From assembly GCA_965227215.1 (NCBI GenBank), contig OZ245729.1, positions 868,001-932,000 on the forward strand: a stretch of DNA of 64,000 bases, written 5' to 3'. A program made the position numbers and the translations under genes. Shown here one piece after another: positions 26,857-36,823 of the stretch (its first letter is position 1; each line of letters opens with the position of its first letter). The notes under the pieces were generated by a model, which was not told the origin of the DNA, did not search any database, and saw nothing but the letters and a program-made list of their open reading frames with translations. The stretch comes from Gracilimonas sp965227215 (GTDB lineage: Bacteria; Bacteroidota; Rhodothermia; Balneolales; Balneolaceae).

Positions 26857-28290
26857 TTATTCAATCGTACTAACTTTAATCATGTTTGTGCGGCCACGTT
26901 TGGCAATAGGCATGCCCGTAGCTACAATTACACGGTCGCCATTTTTAACCATACCGTTTTCGTGCAGGTAATCTTCCATCATTCGAACACTTCTATCCGT
27001 GTCAAAAAGCTCGTCCAGGCGTACTGAATAAACGCCCCACACAAGATTCAACTGTCGCCGTACTTTCTGGCTTTCAGTAAAAGCAACAATGGGTACTTTG
27101 GGCCGAAATTTAGCAATACGCCGGGCTGTATTCCCGGAATGAGTGATCGTGCTTATCGCTTTCGCCTCTACATTGTCAGCAATGGTAACGCAGGAATAAG
27201 CCAAAGATTCTATTACCTGCTTCTCTTTCCATTCCGGTTTTCGATAACCCAGACTGTTATAAATTTGTGGTCGTTTCTCCTCCACCGAACGGCATATCCG
27301 GTCCATCACATTAACAGCTTCCATCGGGTATTTACCGGCCGCTGTTTCACCAGAAAGCATCACAGCATCTGTTCCATCTAAAACCGCGTTGGCCACATCA
27401 GAACTCTCGGCGCGGGTTGGGCGTGGGTTATTAATCATCGAATCCAACATTTGCGTCGCTGTGATTACCGGCTTACCGGCCATCCGGCACTTCTCAATAA
27501 TCATCTTCTGGACAATGGGAACCTGTTCCGTTGGGATCTCAATTCCCAAATCTCCACGGGCAACCATAATTCCGTCTGCTTCCTCAATAATTTCATCGAT
27601 TACATCCAATGCCTCCGGTTTTTCGATCTTAGCAATAATAGCTGCCTGACTTCCAGCTGCCCTCACTCTGGAAATTATATCACGTACGTCTTTGGCTGAT
27701 CTTACAAACGAAAGCGCAATCAAATCTACGTCCTGCTCTATCCCGAACTCAAGATCCTTAAGGTCCTTTTCAGTTAAGGAAGGAATTGAAATGCGCACAT
27801 TAGGCAGGTTAACGCCTTTCCGGGATTTAAGCTCACCTCCAATAACTACCTTCGCCTGAAGGGAATCCGGCTTTTTCTCAATTACCTTAAATTCGAGCAG
27901 ACCATCATCGAGCAGAATAGAGTTTCCTACCTCAGCTTCATGCAAAAGGTTCTTATAGTCGATAGGAATTACAGAGCTGTCTCCGGTTACGTCTTCTCCG
28001 GTGATTTTAACTGTAGAGCCGGTTTCCAATTTGACTCCACCGTTTTTCATCTGGCCTACTCTGATTTTCGGGCCTTGCAAATCCATTAAAACCGGAACAC
28101 TGTACTGATATTTCTTTGCTGTCTTCCGAATATTCTTAATCACATTGGCGTGATCTTGATGAGATCCATGTGAAAAATTCACACGGGCTACATTCATACC
28201 ATGCAATAAAAGTTCTTCTATCTTGTTAAGACTATTACAGCTGGGGCCAATGGTACATACAATTTTAGTTCGGCGCCTTGCAGATATCAT
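26857..28290 (-). CDS. pyk: Pyruvate kinase
   Basis: A 477-residue pyruvate kinase, which transfers phosphate from PEP to ADP in the last step of glycolysis. RRTKIVCTIGPSC opens the barrel, VARVNFSHGS and MDLQGPKIRVGQ bind nucleotide and metal, IIAKIEKPEALD holds the catalytic lysine, MVARGDLGIEI and ITATQMLDSM are active-site signatures, and the C-terminal domain holds ITHSGNTARRIAKFRP. It lies 22 bases downstream of the start of no other gene and appears to have its own transcript. Confidence 0.97.
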   Translation of the reverse strand: MISARRRTKIVCTIGPSCNSLNKIEELLLHGMNVARVNFSHGSHQDHANVIKNIRKTAKKYQYSVPVLMDLQGPKIRVGQMKNGGVKLETGSTVKITGEDVTGDSSVIPIDYKNLLHEAEVGNSILLDDGLLEFKVIEKKPDSLQAKVVIGGELKSRKGVNLPNVRISIPSLTEKDLKDLEFGIEQDVDLIALSFVRSAKDVRDIISRVRAAGSQAAIIAKIEKPEALDVIDEIIEEADGIMVARGDLGIEIPTEQVPIVQKMIIEKCRMAGKPVITATQMLDSMINNPRPTRAESSDVANAVLDGTDAVMLSGETAAGKYPMEAVNVMDRICRSVEEKRPQIYNSLGYRKPEWKEKQVIESLAYSCVTIADNVEAKAISTITHSGNTARRIAKFRPKVPIVAFTESQKVRRQLNLVWGVYSVRLDELFDTDRSVRMMEDYLHENGMVKNGDRVIVATGMPIAKRGRTNMIKVSTIE

Positions 28291-28390
28291 ATAGAGTGTT
28301 TATTTAAAGTGAGCAAGTATTTTAACATAGCTAAGATAGGTTAAATGTTACAATCATTGTGAATTGTTTTTCTAAAAAAGAGGCCACATC

Positions 28391-29812
28391 ATGAAATTAC
28401 TACCGAGAGATTTTTTTTACTCCTTTTCCCTGATAGGTTTATTACTTCTGCTTACCGGTTGTAACAGTTCTTATATAGAGGATGTTAAAAGGGGTTCTGA
28501 TTATGCATACCAACCCGGGCATCCTGAATTAAGAACTGAAATAGCCGGGTTAATAAGTTCCGATCAACAACTGAAGTTATTGGTTTCCGGAAGTATTCCG
28601 AAAAACAGCCTCATATTCAAAAAAGACGAAGACAATTCGCAGGCAAATGTTAGCATTGAAATTGAGATTAGAAATAATGACGCAAATAAATCAGAGTCCT
28701 TCAGTTACCCGGTTAAATTGAACAGATCATTAAACACCAGTGGATTTAATGACGATACATACCTGTTTAATAAAGAATTTAATGTATCCCCGGGGAATTA
28801 CTCTGTTATTGTCTCAGCCACAGACCAGGCAACAGGAAAAACTACTTTAAGAACTGATGATGTAAAACTCCCAAATCTTAAAGAAGATGTGACCAATATT
28901 ACAGACATCCGCATTTTTGCAAAAGCCGAAGAACTTAATAACAATTTTTTCCCGGTTACCACCTATGACGTGAGTTTAGCTGCTGATAGCATAAAATTTG
29001 AATTTCAGTTTTTCAATTCTATGCCCGACCCGGTTACTTTAAAGGCCCGGTTAATTAAGTTCAGGTCAGACAGCTCTTACTCTACCCCGATGAGCTTTGT
29101 AAACAGATCTTCTTCAAGCATCAAGTATAAAGGCATTGACTATCGCAATTTTGAAGTTATACAAAGTACTCAGCGACAACTTAATCAACCCGGGAATGTA
29201 ACCATCGAGTTTGCCTTTGAAAACCTGCCAAGGGGTAATTACCGATTTGAAGTAAGTCCAAACCTGAATGACAAGGAAACCCTATACAAAGCGCGGGACT
29301 TTTCCATTAAAAGTAACAACTATCCATCTGTTAAATCAGCTGAAGAACTAGCTGCCCCGTTAATTTACCTGATGTCGGATAAGGAATACGAAAAACTGAT
29401 GACCATTGAAAACTCCGACTCATTAAAAGCAGCCATCGATCGCTTCTGGCTAAGTAATATTCAAAATTCAGCCCTTGCCAGAAATATAATCTCGCTTTAT
29501 TACCAGAGAGTAGAAGAAGCAAACAAACTTTTCTCTAATTTTAAGGAAGGATGGAAAACTGATAGGGGGATGGTTTACATTTTATTAGGACCACCACTTT
29601 ACCAAAATCGAAGCTTAAATGAGATACAGTGGTCTTACAACTATAATTCGAGCTTACCAGAGTACACATTTTATTTTAAGCGGAGCAAATCCAAATCCGA
29701 CTTCTATCCTTTCGAACATTACATTCTGCAAAGAGATAATACCTATTTTCAAATAGAATACAGAGTGAAGGAACTCTGGTTGTCAGGTAACATCTTAAAT
29801 TCTAGTATTTGA
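28391..29812 (+). CDS. GWxTD-domain lipoprotein 1
   Basis: A 473-residue predicted lipoprotein (hydrophobic core then LLTGCNSS lipobox at Cys24). Residues about 50-310 are beta-rich; the C-terminal third is the GWxTD domain, with IDRFWLSNIQNSALARN, YYQRVEEANKLFSNFKE and the signature GWKTD at residues 387-391 followed by RGMVYILLGPP. The GWxTD family (TIGR04514) has no established function. It diverges from pyk and lies 490 bases from the convergent susD1. Two paralogs occur about 7 kb downstream. Confidence 0.85.
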   Translation: MKLLPRDFFYSFSLIGLLLLLTGCNSSYIEDVKRGSDYAYQPGHPELRTEIAGLISSDQQLKLLVSGSIPKNSLIFKKDEDNSQANVSIEIEIRNNDANKSESFSYPVKLNRSLNTSGFNDDTYLFNKEFNVSPGNYSVIVSATDQATGKTTLRTDDVKLPNLKEDVTNITDIRIFAKAEELNNNFFPVTTYDVSLAADSIKFEFQFFNSMPDPVTLKARLIKFRSDSSYSTPMSFVNRSSSSIKYKGIDYRNFEVIQSTQRQLNQPGNVTIEFAFENLPRGNYRFEVSPNLNDKETLYKARDFSIKSNNYPSVKSAEELAAPLIYLMSDKEYEKLMTIENSDSLKAAIDRFWLSNIQNSALARNIISLYYQRVEEANKLFSNFKEGWKTDRGMVYILLGPPLYQNRSLNEIQWSYNYNSSLPEYTFYFKRSKSKSDFYPFEHYILQRDNTYFQIEYRVKELWLSGNILNSSI

Positions 29813-30237
29813 TGTATTGCAAGATTTGAACAATCCAACTCAGTTCATCCATCCCTTTGCTATTTCAAGAAAGGATAAGCATACATTTTTGTAAATCTAT
29901 AAATAAGGGAACAATCTTTTTAGCTGAACCATGGGAAAAAGGGAGGCCTTCCTTCAGACTGCTGGTAGTACACAGTTAGGTCCCCCGAATATAGAACAGC
30001 AAGGATGTCATAGAATTGATGTGATTTAAGTATTGAAAATAATACTCCGGTATCCTCTCCAAGCAATTAGCATATCGATTGGAATAGTGAGGCCCCGAAA
30101 TAGTTGAAAAGTTTTATTCAATTCAGTGGCTAACCTACGGTCACGGAACGCATTGTCCGGCTTCTCCCATTTGGCGGACTCCTTGCTTCAATCTTATACA
30201 TGTGCCCTCTTTACAAAGTCTGGTGATTACAAGGCAT
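29813..30237. other. Non-coding stretch after GWxTD1
   Basis: About 425 bases between two convergent genes. No reading frame longer than about 40 codons with a plausible start or ribosome-binding site is present, and no repeat, tRNA or transposase motif was recognised. It may be a remnant, but nothing in it can be named. Confidence 0.5.
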
Positions 30238-30272
30238 AAAAAAAGAGCTACCCTCGTAAGAGAGTAGCTCTA
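30238..30272 (-). terminator. Terminator of the susC1-susD1 operon
   Basis: On the minus strand AGAGCTAC pairs with GTAGCTCT and runs into TTTTTTT, 30 bases after the SusD1 stop. Confidence 0.9.
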
Positions 30273-30301
30273 AAATATTAATCGAAATGATTAATTAAGG
30301 A

Positions 30302-31780
30302 TCATTGATCCCACCAAACATTCGTTGTTGGGGCATCAGGTCCCTGAGCATCAACAGCGGCATTATAATTTTCCGTGTTGTTAGTTGCTTCAGATGATGG
30401 ATATGTGAAGCGAACAGGAATCTGGTTTAGTGCTCCAAAAGGATTCGGATCTAACTGAGGATACTCCAGGCGTCTCCACTCAGACCAAGCCTCATATCCA
30501 TTAGGGAATAAGGCCAACCATCTTTGATAACCAATCTGCTCTTCCCATGTTGCAGAACTGTAAGCAACTTCCGGGTTAGCGAGATATGCGTTAAAGTTGG
30601 TTTGATCAAATACGCCCCATTGGTTCCATGAAGCTTCAATTCCAGCGTTGTAATGATCTGCTGCTACTCCGGTAATCCAACCGCGCTCAATGGCTTCTGC
30701 TTGCGCAAATTCCATTTCAGCTACGGTAATAATTGGTAGAGGAGCATCTTGCTGACCTACGCCAGGACCACCGGCACCAATTGCAGCTCCAGGAAATGAA
30801 ATCTCAGAGTTAGGGATATCACCTGCGTTTTGAGCAAACGGAATTCCTACGATCTCATTAAAGGTAACATCACTGTCACCATTGTCCTGATCCGGTGCCG
30901 GATTAGCATATACCAGAATTCGGTAATCATTCAGAGCTTTCATGGTATCAGCTATCGTTTTGTGGATAGCATAGTCAGTTCGTGTACGGAACCGGCTGTA
31001 CCATGGGTTTTCATTATCCGCGTTAGTTAAGTACGGATACATAACATCTTCCTGAATAATACCATCACTGATGGCATCGGCGAATTCAGTTGATCCCAGG
31101 GAAGCATTTGCCTCAGACAGGCGAAGTGCAGCACGTGCACGTAAGCTGTTTGCAAAAGCTGCCCACTGATCCATATCACCTTCAAAGATGATATCTCCCA
31201 CAACACCTGCAGAAGAAGGATCAATCTGCTCGGCTGCCGCTTTCAACTCCGCAATTAGGTCGGAGTAGATAGCTGACTGAGCGTCATAGGCAGGCTGAAG
31301 GTTTTCACTACCCTGAAGTGCTTCAGAGTAAGGAACCATTCCCCATCGATCAGTGATCATCATGTAGAAATAGGCCTTCAGAATACGAGCAACCGCGATC
31401 TGGTTGGCATTACTACCACCGGAAAGCACATCACCGGCTGTTTCCGGGTTTGAATTCAAATCAATAATGGTTTGAAGATCCTGAAGCGGACCTGTATACC
31501 AACCATTGAAGTTGGCATTTACATTACGGTACTCCTGGTCATCGGTATACTGGGTTTCCCCTATATACTGAACCCAGAGAGTTCCCATTACGGCTCCAAC
31601 CTTACTGTCCATGCTTTTTTGAGCATTAGTAAGCAATAACTCAGTTCTTACCTGAGATGGATTATTTGGATCCTCATTGATGTTTCCAAAGTCATCACAA
31701 CTCGCAAATAGAACGGTTACTAAAGTAACTAGAACTATGCTTTTTACGGCTTTCATATAGTGTTTATTTAAAAAGTTCAT
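30302..31780 (-). CDS. SusD/RagB-family lipoprotein 1 (SusD-like_2 type)
   Basis: A 492-residue surface lipoprotein, the lid of a SusC/D import complex. The lipobox is VLFASCDD, followed by the family-typical FGNINEDPNNPSQV. Helical TPR-like repeats run through the middle (QIAVARILKAYFYMMITDRWG), and the C-terminal W-rich part (IGYQRWLALFPNGYEAWSEWRR) is typical of the SusD-like_2 subgroup. Two starts are possible: 31780 has an AGGAG sequence about 9 bases upstream, while 31756 (MKAVKSIVLV) gives a tighter signal peptide. It follows susC1 by 20 bases. Confidence 0.9.
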   Translation of the reverse strand: MNFLNKHYMKAVKSIVLVTLVTVLFASCDDFGNINEDPNNPSQVRTELLLTNAQKSMDSKVGAVMGTLWVQYIGETQYTDDQEYRNVNANFNGWYTGPLQDLQTIIDLNSNPETAGDVLSGGSNANQIAVARILKAYFYMMITDRWGMVPYSEALQGSENLQPAYDAQSAIYSDLIAELKAAAEQIDPSSAGVVGDIIFEGDMDQWAAFANSLRARAALRLSEANASLGSTEFADAISDGIIQEDVMYPYLTNADNENPWYSRFRTRTDYAIHKTIADTMKALNDYRILVYANPAPDQDNGDSDVTFNEIVGIPFAQNAGDIPNSEISFPGAAIGAGGPGVGQQDAPLPIITVAEMEFAQAEAIERGWITGVAADHYNAGIEASWNQWGVFDQTNFNAYLANPEVAYSSATWEEQIGYQRWLALFPNGYEAWSEWRRLEYPQLDPNPFGALNQIPVRFTYPSSEATNNTENYNAAVDAQGPDAPTTNVWWDQ

Positions 31781-31800
31781 AATAATCTGTCTCCTATGAT

Positions 31801-34800
31801 TTAAAATCCTACGTTGATATTAAATCCGAAGGAGCGGGTACCCGGCAGGGTTCCACCTTCCCAGAATCCAAATCCATTCGCGTTGTTCTGGATCGCAGAA
31901 GGATCAACACCGTCAACGCTTGAATAAATCAACAGAGGATTCATAGCTACAAGCGAAACGCTTGCACGAGACAGAGGTAGTCGCTCGATAGTGCTTACTG
32001 GTAAGTTGTAAGTAAGAGATACTTCTCTCAGCTTAATGTAGCTTGCATCTTCCAGCCATTCTTCTTTGTTGAAGAATTTATTCAGCCAATAAGTTGGTGC
32101 ATCAACCAGGTAAGCAACTTCATTACCATTAGAGTCAACACCTTCAAGCAGCATACCACCGGATGAAGGATCTGCACTTCCAACAGGAGTAGAAACTACT
32201 TCATTTCCGTTAGAGTCAAGTACCGGATCACGTACCGGGTTACCCAAGTTGTTGTTTCCAACAGTCTCCTGAGTCAGACCGGAATATGCACCGAACATTC
32301 TTGAAATAGAATAGAATTTCCCTCCTTTCTGGAACTGAACAAATGTTCCCAACGAGAAGTTTTTGTAGTTCACGTCCAGGTTGAAACCACCATTCCAGTC
32401 TGGAAGGATGTTTCCTAAGTCTTTGTTGGTTTCCAATTCATAAGCTGTACCGGAAGCATTAACAATTGGCTTACCATTTTCGTGGTATAGGGTTCCGCCA
32501 TATCCACCGGAAGTAATTGCTCTACCCCATTCTTTTCCTTCCTCAGCATATAACTGAAGACCAAAGAATGCGCTTTCGAGCAATCGGGTATCAATACCCT
32601 CTGCCAGCTCATTAACTTTAGAAGTACTTGCTGACCAGTTAACGGTCATATCAACAGACAGATCTCTTGTTTCAACAGGAGTGGCACCAACTGCAACTTC
32701 CCAACCGGTAGTTTCAAACTCTCCGGCATTAACCAAAGTAGCACTATAACCACTTGATCCGGGAGCATCCAGCTGAATGATCTCATCTTCACGTATAGAG
32801 TTGTAGTAGTTTACATCTGTACGCAGTTTTCCGTTAAAGAAACGCAAGTCAACACCAAACTCGTAGTCGGAAGAAATAGCCGGCTTCAAGTCAGGGTTAG
32901 CAAGCACGTTAGGAATAGACTGAGTAGGCTGGCTTCCATATGGTGTACCACTGTTAAATGTCTGCAGGATACGATATGGATCCAGATCATTACCTACCTG
33001 TGCAATGGAAGCTCTCAGCTTACCAAAGCTCAGGATATCCTGATTGCTGAACATGCTAAACTCAGTGAAGATTAAACTTCCTGACAGTCCATAATATAGA
33101 TATGAATTATTGTCTTCCGGTAGTGCAGAGGACCAGTCATTTCTCAGAGAACCCTCAACATAGATAAAGTCTCTGTAACCAAGAGTAGCTGTACCAAATA
33201 AACTACGTACTTCTTTCTGCTCTTTGTAGCTTGTTACATCCGGACGGTTCACCGAAGCAGCAATATTGAAGAAATTAGGAGTGGAAAGACCACCTACCGT
33301 TTGCTGGATCACAGAGCTGTAATCCTGAGTAAGGATGTTACTACCTGCATAACCGGAAACAGAAATATCTTCGAAGTCCTGGTTATAGCGAGCACCAAAC
33401 TCATAGTTCACTTCTCGGCGAGAACGCTGCGCAATGTAATACCAGTCTTCTTCAAGACCTCCACTGCCAATACGATCTTCTACCGTAAATGAATACTGAT
33501 CAAGGTGCAATTTACCTAACAGTTCAATGTTTTCATTCACGTTATAGGATAAATTGTAGTTACCATATACTCGGTCACGATCATCTTGCTGAACGTTTTC
33601 ATATACAGAGAAATATGGGCTATCCCAGTAAAGGGGGCGGGTGTTAGTTGCAGAACGAATATTCCATGACATCTTAGTTCCATCTGCCTGTTCGTATTGC
33701 TTCAGGTAATCCATTCTCAGCTGTCGCTGGAACCACTGATTCATAGACTGAGCAGGGTTACCCTGTACAGCTGAATACCCGGTTGCGGGACGGCCTTTAC
33801 CTTGAGTGTTCACATAGTTAAATGCAATACTTGAAGTCAGCTTATTATTATGATTCAATGATCCATTGAAGTTAATAGCTGTCTTATCAAGATCGGAATT
33901 TGGATACACACCGGTTTGATTGGTGTGATTTACACCTGCACGATAAGCTGCATTACTGGAACCACCGGAGATAGAAAGCTTATTAGAGATACGAACACCG
34001 GTTTCGTAGAAGTTACGAACGTTGTCAGGACGTGCTTCCATAGGTATCTCAGTTCCATATTCACTTTGTCCGTCTCCGTCAAAGTCATGATCAAACCAAG
34101 ACCACCATGGACGATACATAGTTCCATCCATCTTTGGCCCCCAGCTTTCATCCGCAGCATAATTCAAACCATTATAGGTTTGGCCATCCGCCGGATCTGT
34201 ATACTGCAAGAAATCCTGTGTATAACCGCCACCGTACTGGTTTTGGTAATCAGGTAGAATGTACACATTCTCAAATTGTGTGCTGTTAGAGAAGTCGATG
34301 CGTACCGGTTGATCAGCACCCATTTGTCCGTTTTTGGTTGTAATAAGAATTACACCGTTAGCAGCACGGTTTCCGTAAAGAGCAGATGCCGCAGCACCTT
34401 TAAGTACAGATACGTTCTGTACACTGCTTAGGTCAATATCGGATGCCAGGTTACCAAGGTCACGACCTCGAGCTGAAGATCCGTTACTTCTTACCATGAA
34501 AGATGAGTTATCAACGGGTGTACCATCAATTACAAATAATGGCTGACCATCGGAAAGGCCATTTACACCACGGATACGGATACGCTCAGATCCACCCATA
34601 GTTGGACTATTTACAACCTGAACACCGGCAACTTTACCGCCAAGAGCGCCAACAACGCTGTTTTGATCAACTTGGGCAAGTTGCTCAGCGTCAACTTCCT
34701 GAACGGAATAACCGATAGATTTCTGCTCACGGCTTACACCAAAAGCAGTTACAACAACATCTTCAAGTAGCTGAAGATCTTGTGCCAGTTCAAAATCAAA

Positions 34801-35085
34801 TGTGTTATTGTTTGCATTGACGGTTATTTCTTGTTCAATGGTAATGTAACCTACCGAACTCACACGAAATGTGTAGGTTCCGTATTCAACATCACTGATT
34901 GAATATTCCCCATCAATATTTGTAGCAGCACCAGTAGACAAATCCGCAATGTATATTGCAACTTGTGGAAGAGGGTCTCCTGTTTCTGCATCAGTTACTG
35001 TCCCGGTTATGGTTGTCGATTGCGCAAAGGCTGCCGACATAAAAACCATGGACATAATCGTACTGAAAAGTAGCTTTTTCAACAT
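31801..35085 (-). CDS. SusC/RagA-family TonB-linked outer-membrane protein 1
   Basis: A 1094-residue SusC-type TonB-dependent transporter. The signal peptide ends near AFAQST. An N-terminal carboxypeptidase-regulatory-like domain (ITGTVTDAETGDPLPQV to VSSVGYITIEQEI, residues 25-95) precedes the plug, which shows VVVTAFGVSREQKSIGYSV and SERIRIRGVNGLSDGQPLFVIDGTPVDN features. The barrel fills the rest and ends in an aromatic residue (FNINVGF). The ligand cannot be read from the sequence; this SusC class is often taken to import peptides or glycans. It is transcribed before susD1. Confidence 0.95.
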   Translation of the reverse strand: MLKKLLFSTIMSMVFMSAAFAQSTTITGTVTDAETGDPLPQVAIYIADLSTGAATNIDGEYSISDVEYGTYTFRVSSVGYITIEQEITVNANNNTFDFELAQDLQLLEDVVVTAFGVSREQKSIGYSVQEVDAEQLAQVDQNSVVGALGGKVAGVQVVNSPTMGGSERIRIRGVNGLSDGQPLFVIDGTPVDNSSFMVRSNGSSARGRDLGNLASDIDLSSVQNVSVLKGAAASALYGNRAANGVILITTKNGQMGADQPVRIDFSNSTQFENVYILPDYQNQYGGGYTQDFLQYTDPADGQTYNGLNYAADESWGPKMDGTMYRPWWSWFDHDFDGDGQSEYGTEIPMEARPDNVRNFYETGVRISNKLSISGGSSNAAYRAGVNHTNQTGVYPNSDLDKTAINFNGSLNHNNKLTSSIAFNYVNTQGKGRPATGYSAVQGNPAQSMNQWFQRQLRMDYLKQYEQADGTKMSWNIRSATNTRPLYWDSPYFSVYENVQQDDRDRVYGNYNLSYNVNENIELLGKLHLDQYSFTVEDRIGSGGLEEDWYYIAQRSRREVNYEFGARYNQDFEDISVSGYAGSNILTQDYSSVIQQTVGGLSTPNFFNIAASVNRPDVTSYKEQKEVRSLFGTATLGYRDFIYVEGSLRNDWSSALPEDNNSYLYYGLSGSLIFTEFSMFSNQDILSFGKLRASIAQVGNDLDPYRILQTFNSGTPYGSQPTQSIPNVLANPDLKPAISSDYEFGVDLRFFNGKLRTDVNYYNSIREDEIIQLDAPGSSGYSATLVNAGEFETTGWEVAVGATPVETRDLSVDMTVNWSASTSKVNELAEGIDTRLLESAFFGLQLYAEEGKEWGRAITSGGYGGTLYHENGKPIVNASGTAYELETNKDLGNILPDWNGGFNLDVNYKNFSLGTFVQFQKGGKFYSISRMFGAYSGLTQETVGNNNLGNPVRDPVLDSNGNEVVSTPVGSADPSSGGMLLEGVDSNGNEVAYLVDAPTYWLNKFFNKEEWLEDASYIKLREVSLTYNLPVSTIERLPLSRASVSLVAMNPLLIYSSVDGVDPSAIQNNANGFGFWEGGTLPGTRSFGFNINVGF

Positions 35086-35363
35086 ATTATACCTCTATTG
35101 TAATGTTTCTGTTAAAGAATGTAACCGATGATAACCAAATGACATCCTTGATTCAACCTTAATTTACGTTCTTAATGGCTAACAATAATTGTACTGTACG
35201 ATTAGCCTCCTGTTCTGCGGTCTCTTATAAAAAATAAAGCCTGAATGAAATATATTCTCGGTGATATAGGTTATGATTAATGATGCCTTGTAACTACTTT
35301 CTAACAACTTTTTCAGACTACCCTTTACCGATTAGAACAAATTTATAATTCAGTAAATAAAAT

Positions 35364-36794
35364 ATGATTCGTTTATATAGAATTGCCCTTTCTGTTCTTA
35401 GCTTCCTTATTCTTATGATTTTTCAGGGTTGTTCGAATCAATATATAGATGAAATAGACAGAGGCTCAGGATATAACTACCAGCCGGGTTTGCCCGAGCT
35501 TAGATTGGCGACTTCAGGAAAGATAGATGAATCTAATACCCCTACTATCATTGTTTCCGGTAATGTTGTTTATGGAAGCCTCGTCTATTCCAAAAAAGAC
35601 AGTGTATTTGAAGCCAGCATCCTGGTGGAAATCCTGATCAGGAGCACTTCCGACCAAAATGAACCACCCAAAAGAAGAGAATTTGTTCAAACTGTAAGAA
35701 GAGCAAATCAAAGTATCATCAATAATCAGGAGGTCTTTCGTTTCGAAGAGTCATTTACTGTTTCTCCAGGAAAGTACGAGATACAAACAATAGTGACCGA
35801 TCAGAAATCCGGAAAAAGCACCGGACGAACAAGTATAACTGAGTTACCTGACCCATCTGATAATATTTCACATATAACTGAAATCAGGGTTCTGGGAAAG
35901 AATACAGCAATTGCTCAGGAACACTTTAACCAGACAACCACCTATGATATCCCTTCAAAAATAGATTCTTTGAAGTTTGTATTTCAGGTTACTAACAATA
36001 AACCCGATGATCCTCTGGAAATAGAGTCGCGCCTACTTAGATTCGAATCAGACACCTCGGTTGCCAAACCTATGCACTTCAATAACTATTCGCCATCAAG
36101 TATCCAGTACAGGGGCATCGAGTATGACGATTACGATGTGATTCAAACTTCCACCCGCACCTTGGACCAAACCGGGAGCGTGTTAATTGAATTTGAATTT
36201 GCTGATCTCGAGCGGGGAAATTACCGGCTTGAAGTAACTGCCAATAAAGGCGAAGAAAGTGAACTCTATAAAGCCAGAGATTTTGGAATCAAAAGCCCCA
36301 ACTACCCTTCCCTAAAAACGGCACGGGAGCTGGCTCAACCCCTGGCTTATTTAATGGAAGAAAAAGAACATGAAAAGCTTCTGGCTATTGAGGAGCCGGA
36401 AAAGATGAAAAAGGCTATTGACCGATTCTGGCTGTCGAACATTCAAAATTCCAATATGGCCCGTAATGTAATCTCTCTTTATTATGAGCGCGTTGAAGAG
36501 GCTAACAAACAGTTTTCTAATTTTAAAGAAGGCTGGAAAACAGATCCCGGAATGATCTACATCCTATTCGGCCCGCCATGGTATAGCGATAGTTTTTCAG
36601 ATCAGATGGTTTGGTCTTACTCTTATAACCAAAACGACCCGGAAAAGACTTTTCTATTCAACCAGTCCAAACTAAAATCAAAATATTACCCTTTCTTTAA
36701 CTACCTGCTTCAACGCAATGGCTATTATCATCAGGTACAATATCAGCAGATAAGCCGCTGGCTTAATGGGAGTATTTTAACTACCAACCTGTAA
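35364..36794 (+). CDS. GWxTD-domain lipoprotein 2
   Basis: A 476-residue paralog of the GWxTD protein at 28391. The lipobox is IFQGCSN (Cys23) and the next residues (YIDEIDRGSGYNYQPGLPELRL) closely follow those of GWxTD1. The N-terminal two thirds are beta-rich. The C-terminal domain holds RFWLSNIQNSNMARNVISLYYERVEEANKQFSNFKE-like helices and GWKTD at residues 390-394, then PGMIYILFGPP. It diverges from susC1 over 278 bases and precedes GWxTD3 by 29 bases, so these two are probably one operon. Confidence 0.85.
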   Translation: MIRLYRIALSVLSFLILMIFQGCSNQYIDEIDRGSGYNYQPGLPELRLATSGKIDESNTPTIIVSGNVVYGSLVYSKKDSVFEASILVEILIRSTSDQNEPPKRREFVQTVRRANQSIINNQEVFRFEESFTVSPGKYEIQTIVTDQKSGKSTGRTSITELPDPSDNISHITEIRVLGKNTAIAQEHFNQTTTYDIPSKIDSLKFVFQVTNNKPDDPLEIESRLLRFESDTSVAKPMHFNNYSPSSIQYRGIEYDDYDVIQTSTRTLDQTGSVLIEFEFADLERGNYRLEVTANKGEESELYKARDFGIKSPNYPSLKTARELAQPLAYLMEEKEHEKLLAIEEPEKMKKAIDRFWLSNIQNSNMARNVISLYYERVEEANKQFSNFKEGWKTDPGMIYILFGPPWYSDSFSDQMVWSYSYNQNDPEKTFLFNQSKLKSKYYPFFNYLLQRNGYYHQVQYQQISRWLNGSILTTNL

Positions 36795-36823
36795 TTTGTG
36801 ATTTTCAGAGCTTCAGTATTATT

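Noticed and set aside
29813..30237. A possible transposase or permease remnant
   Set aside because: Short translated stretches vaguely suggested one, but each frame is broken within about 40 codons and no terminal repeats or motifs were found.
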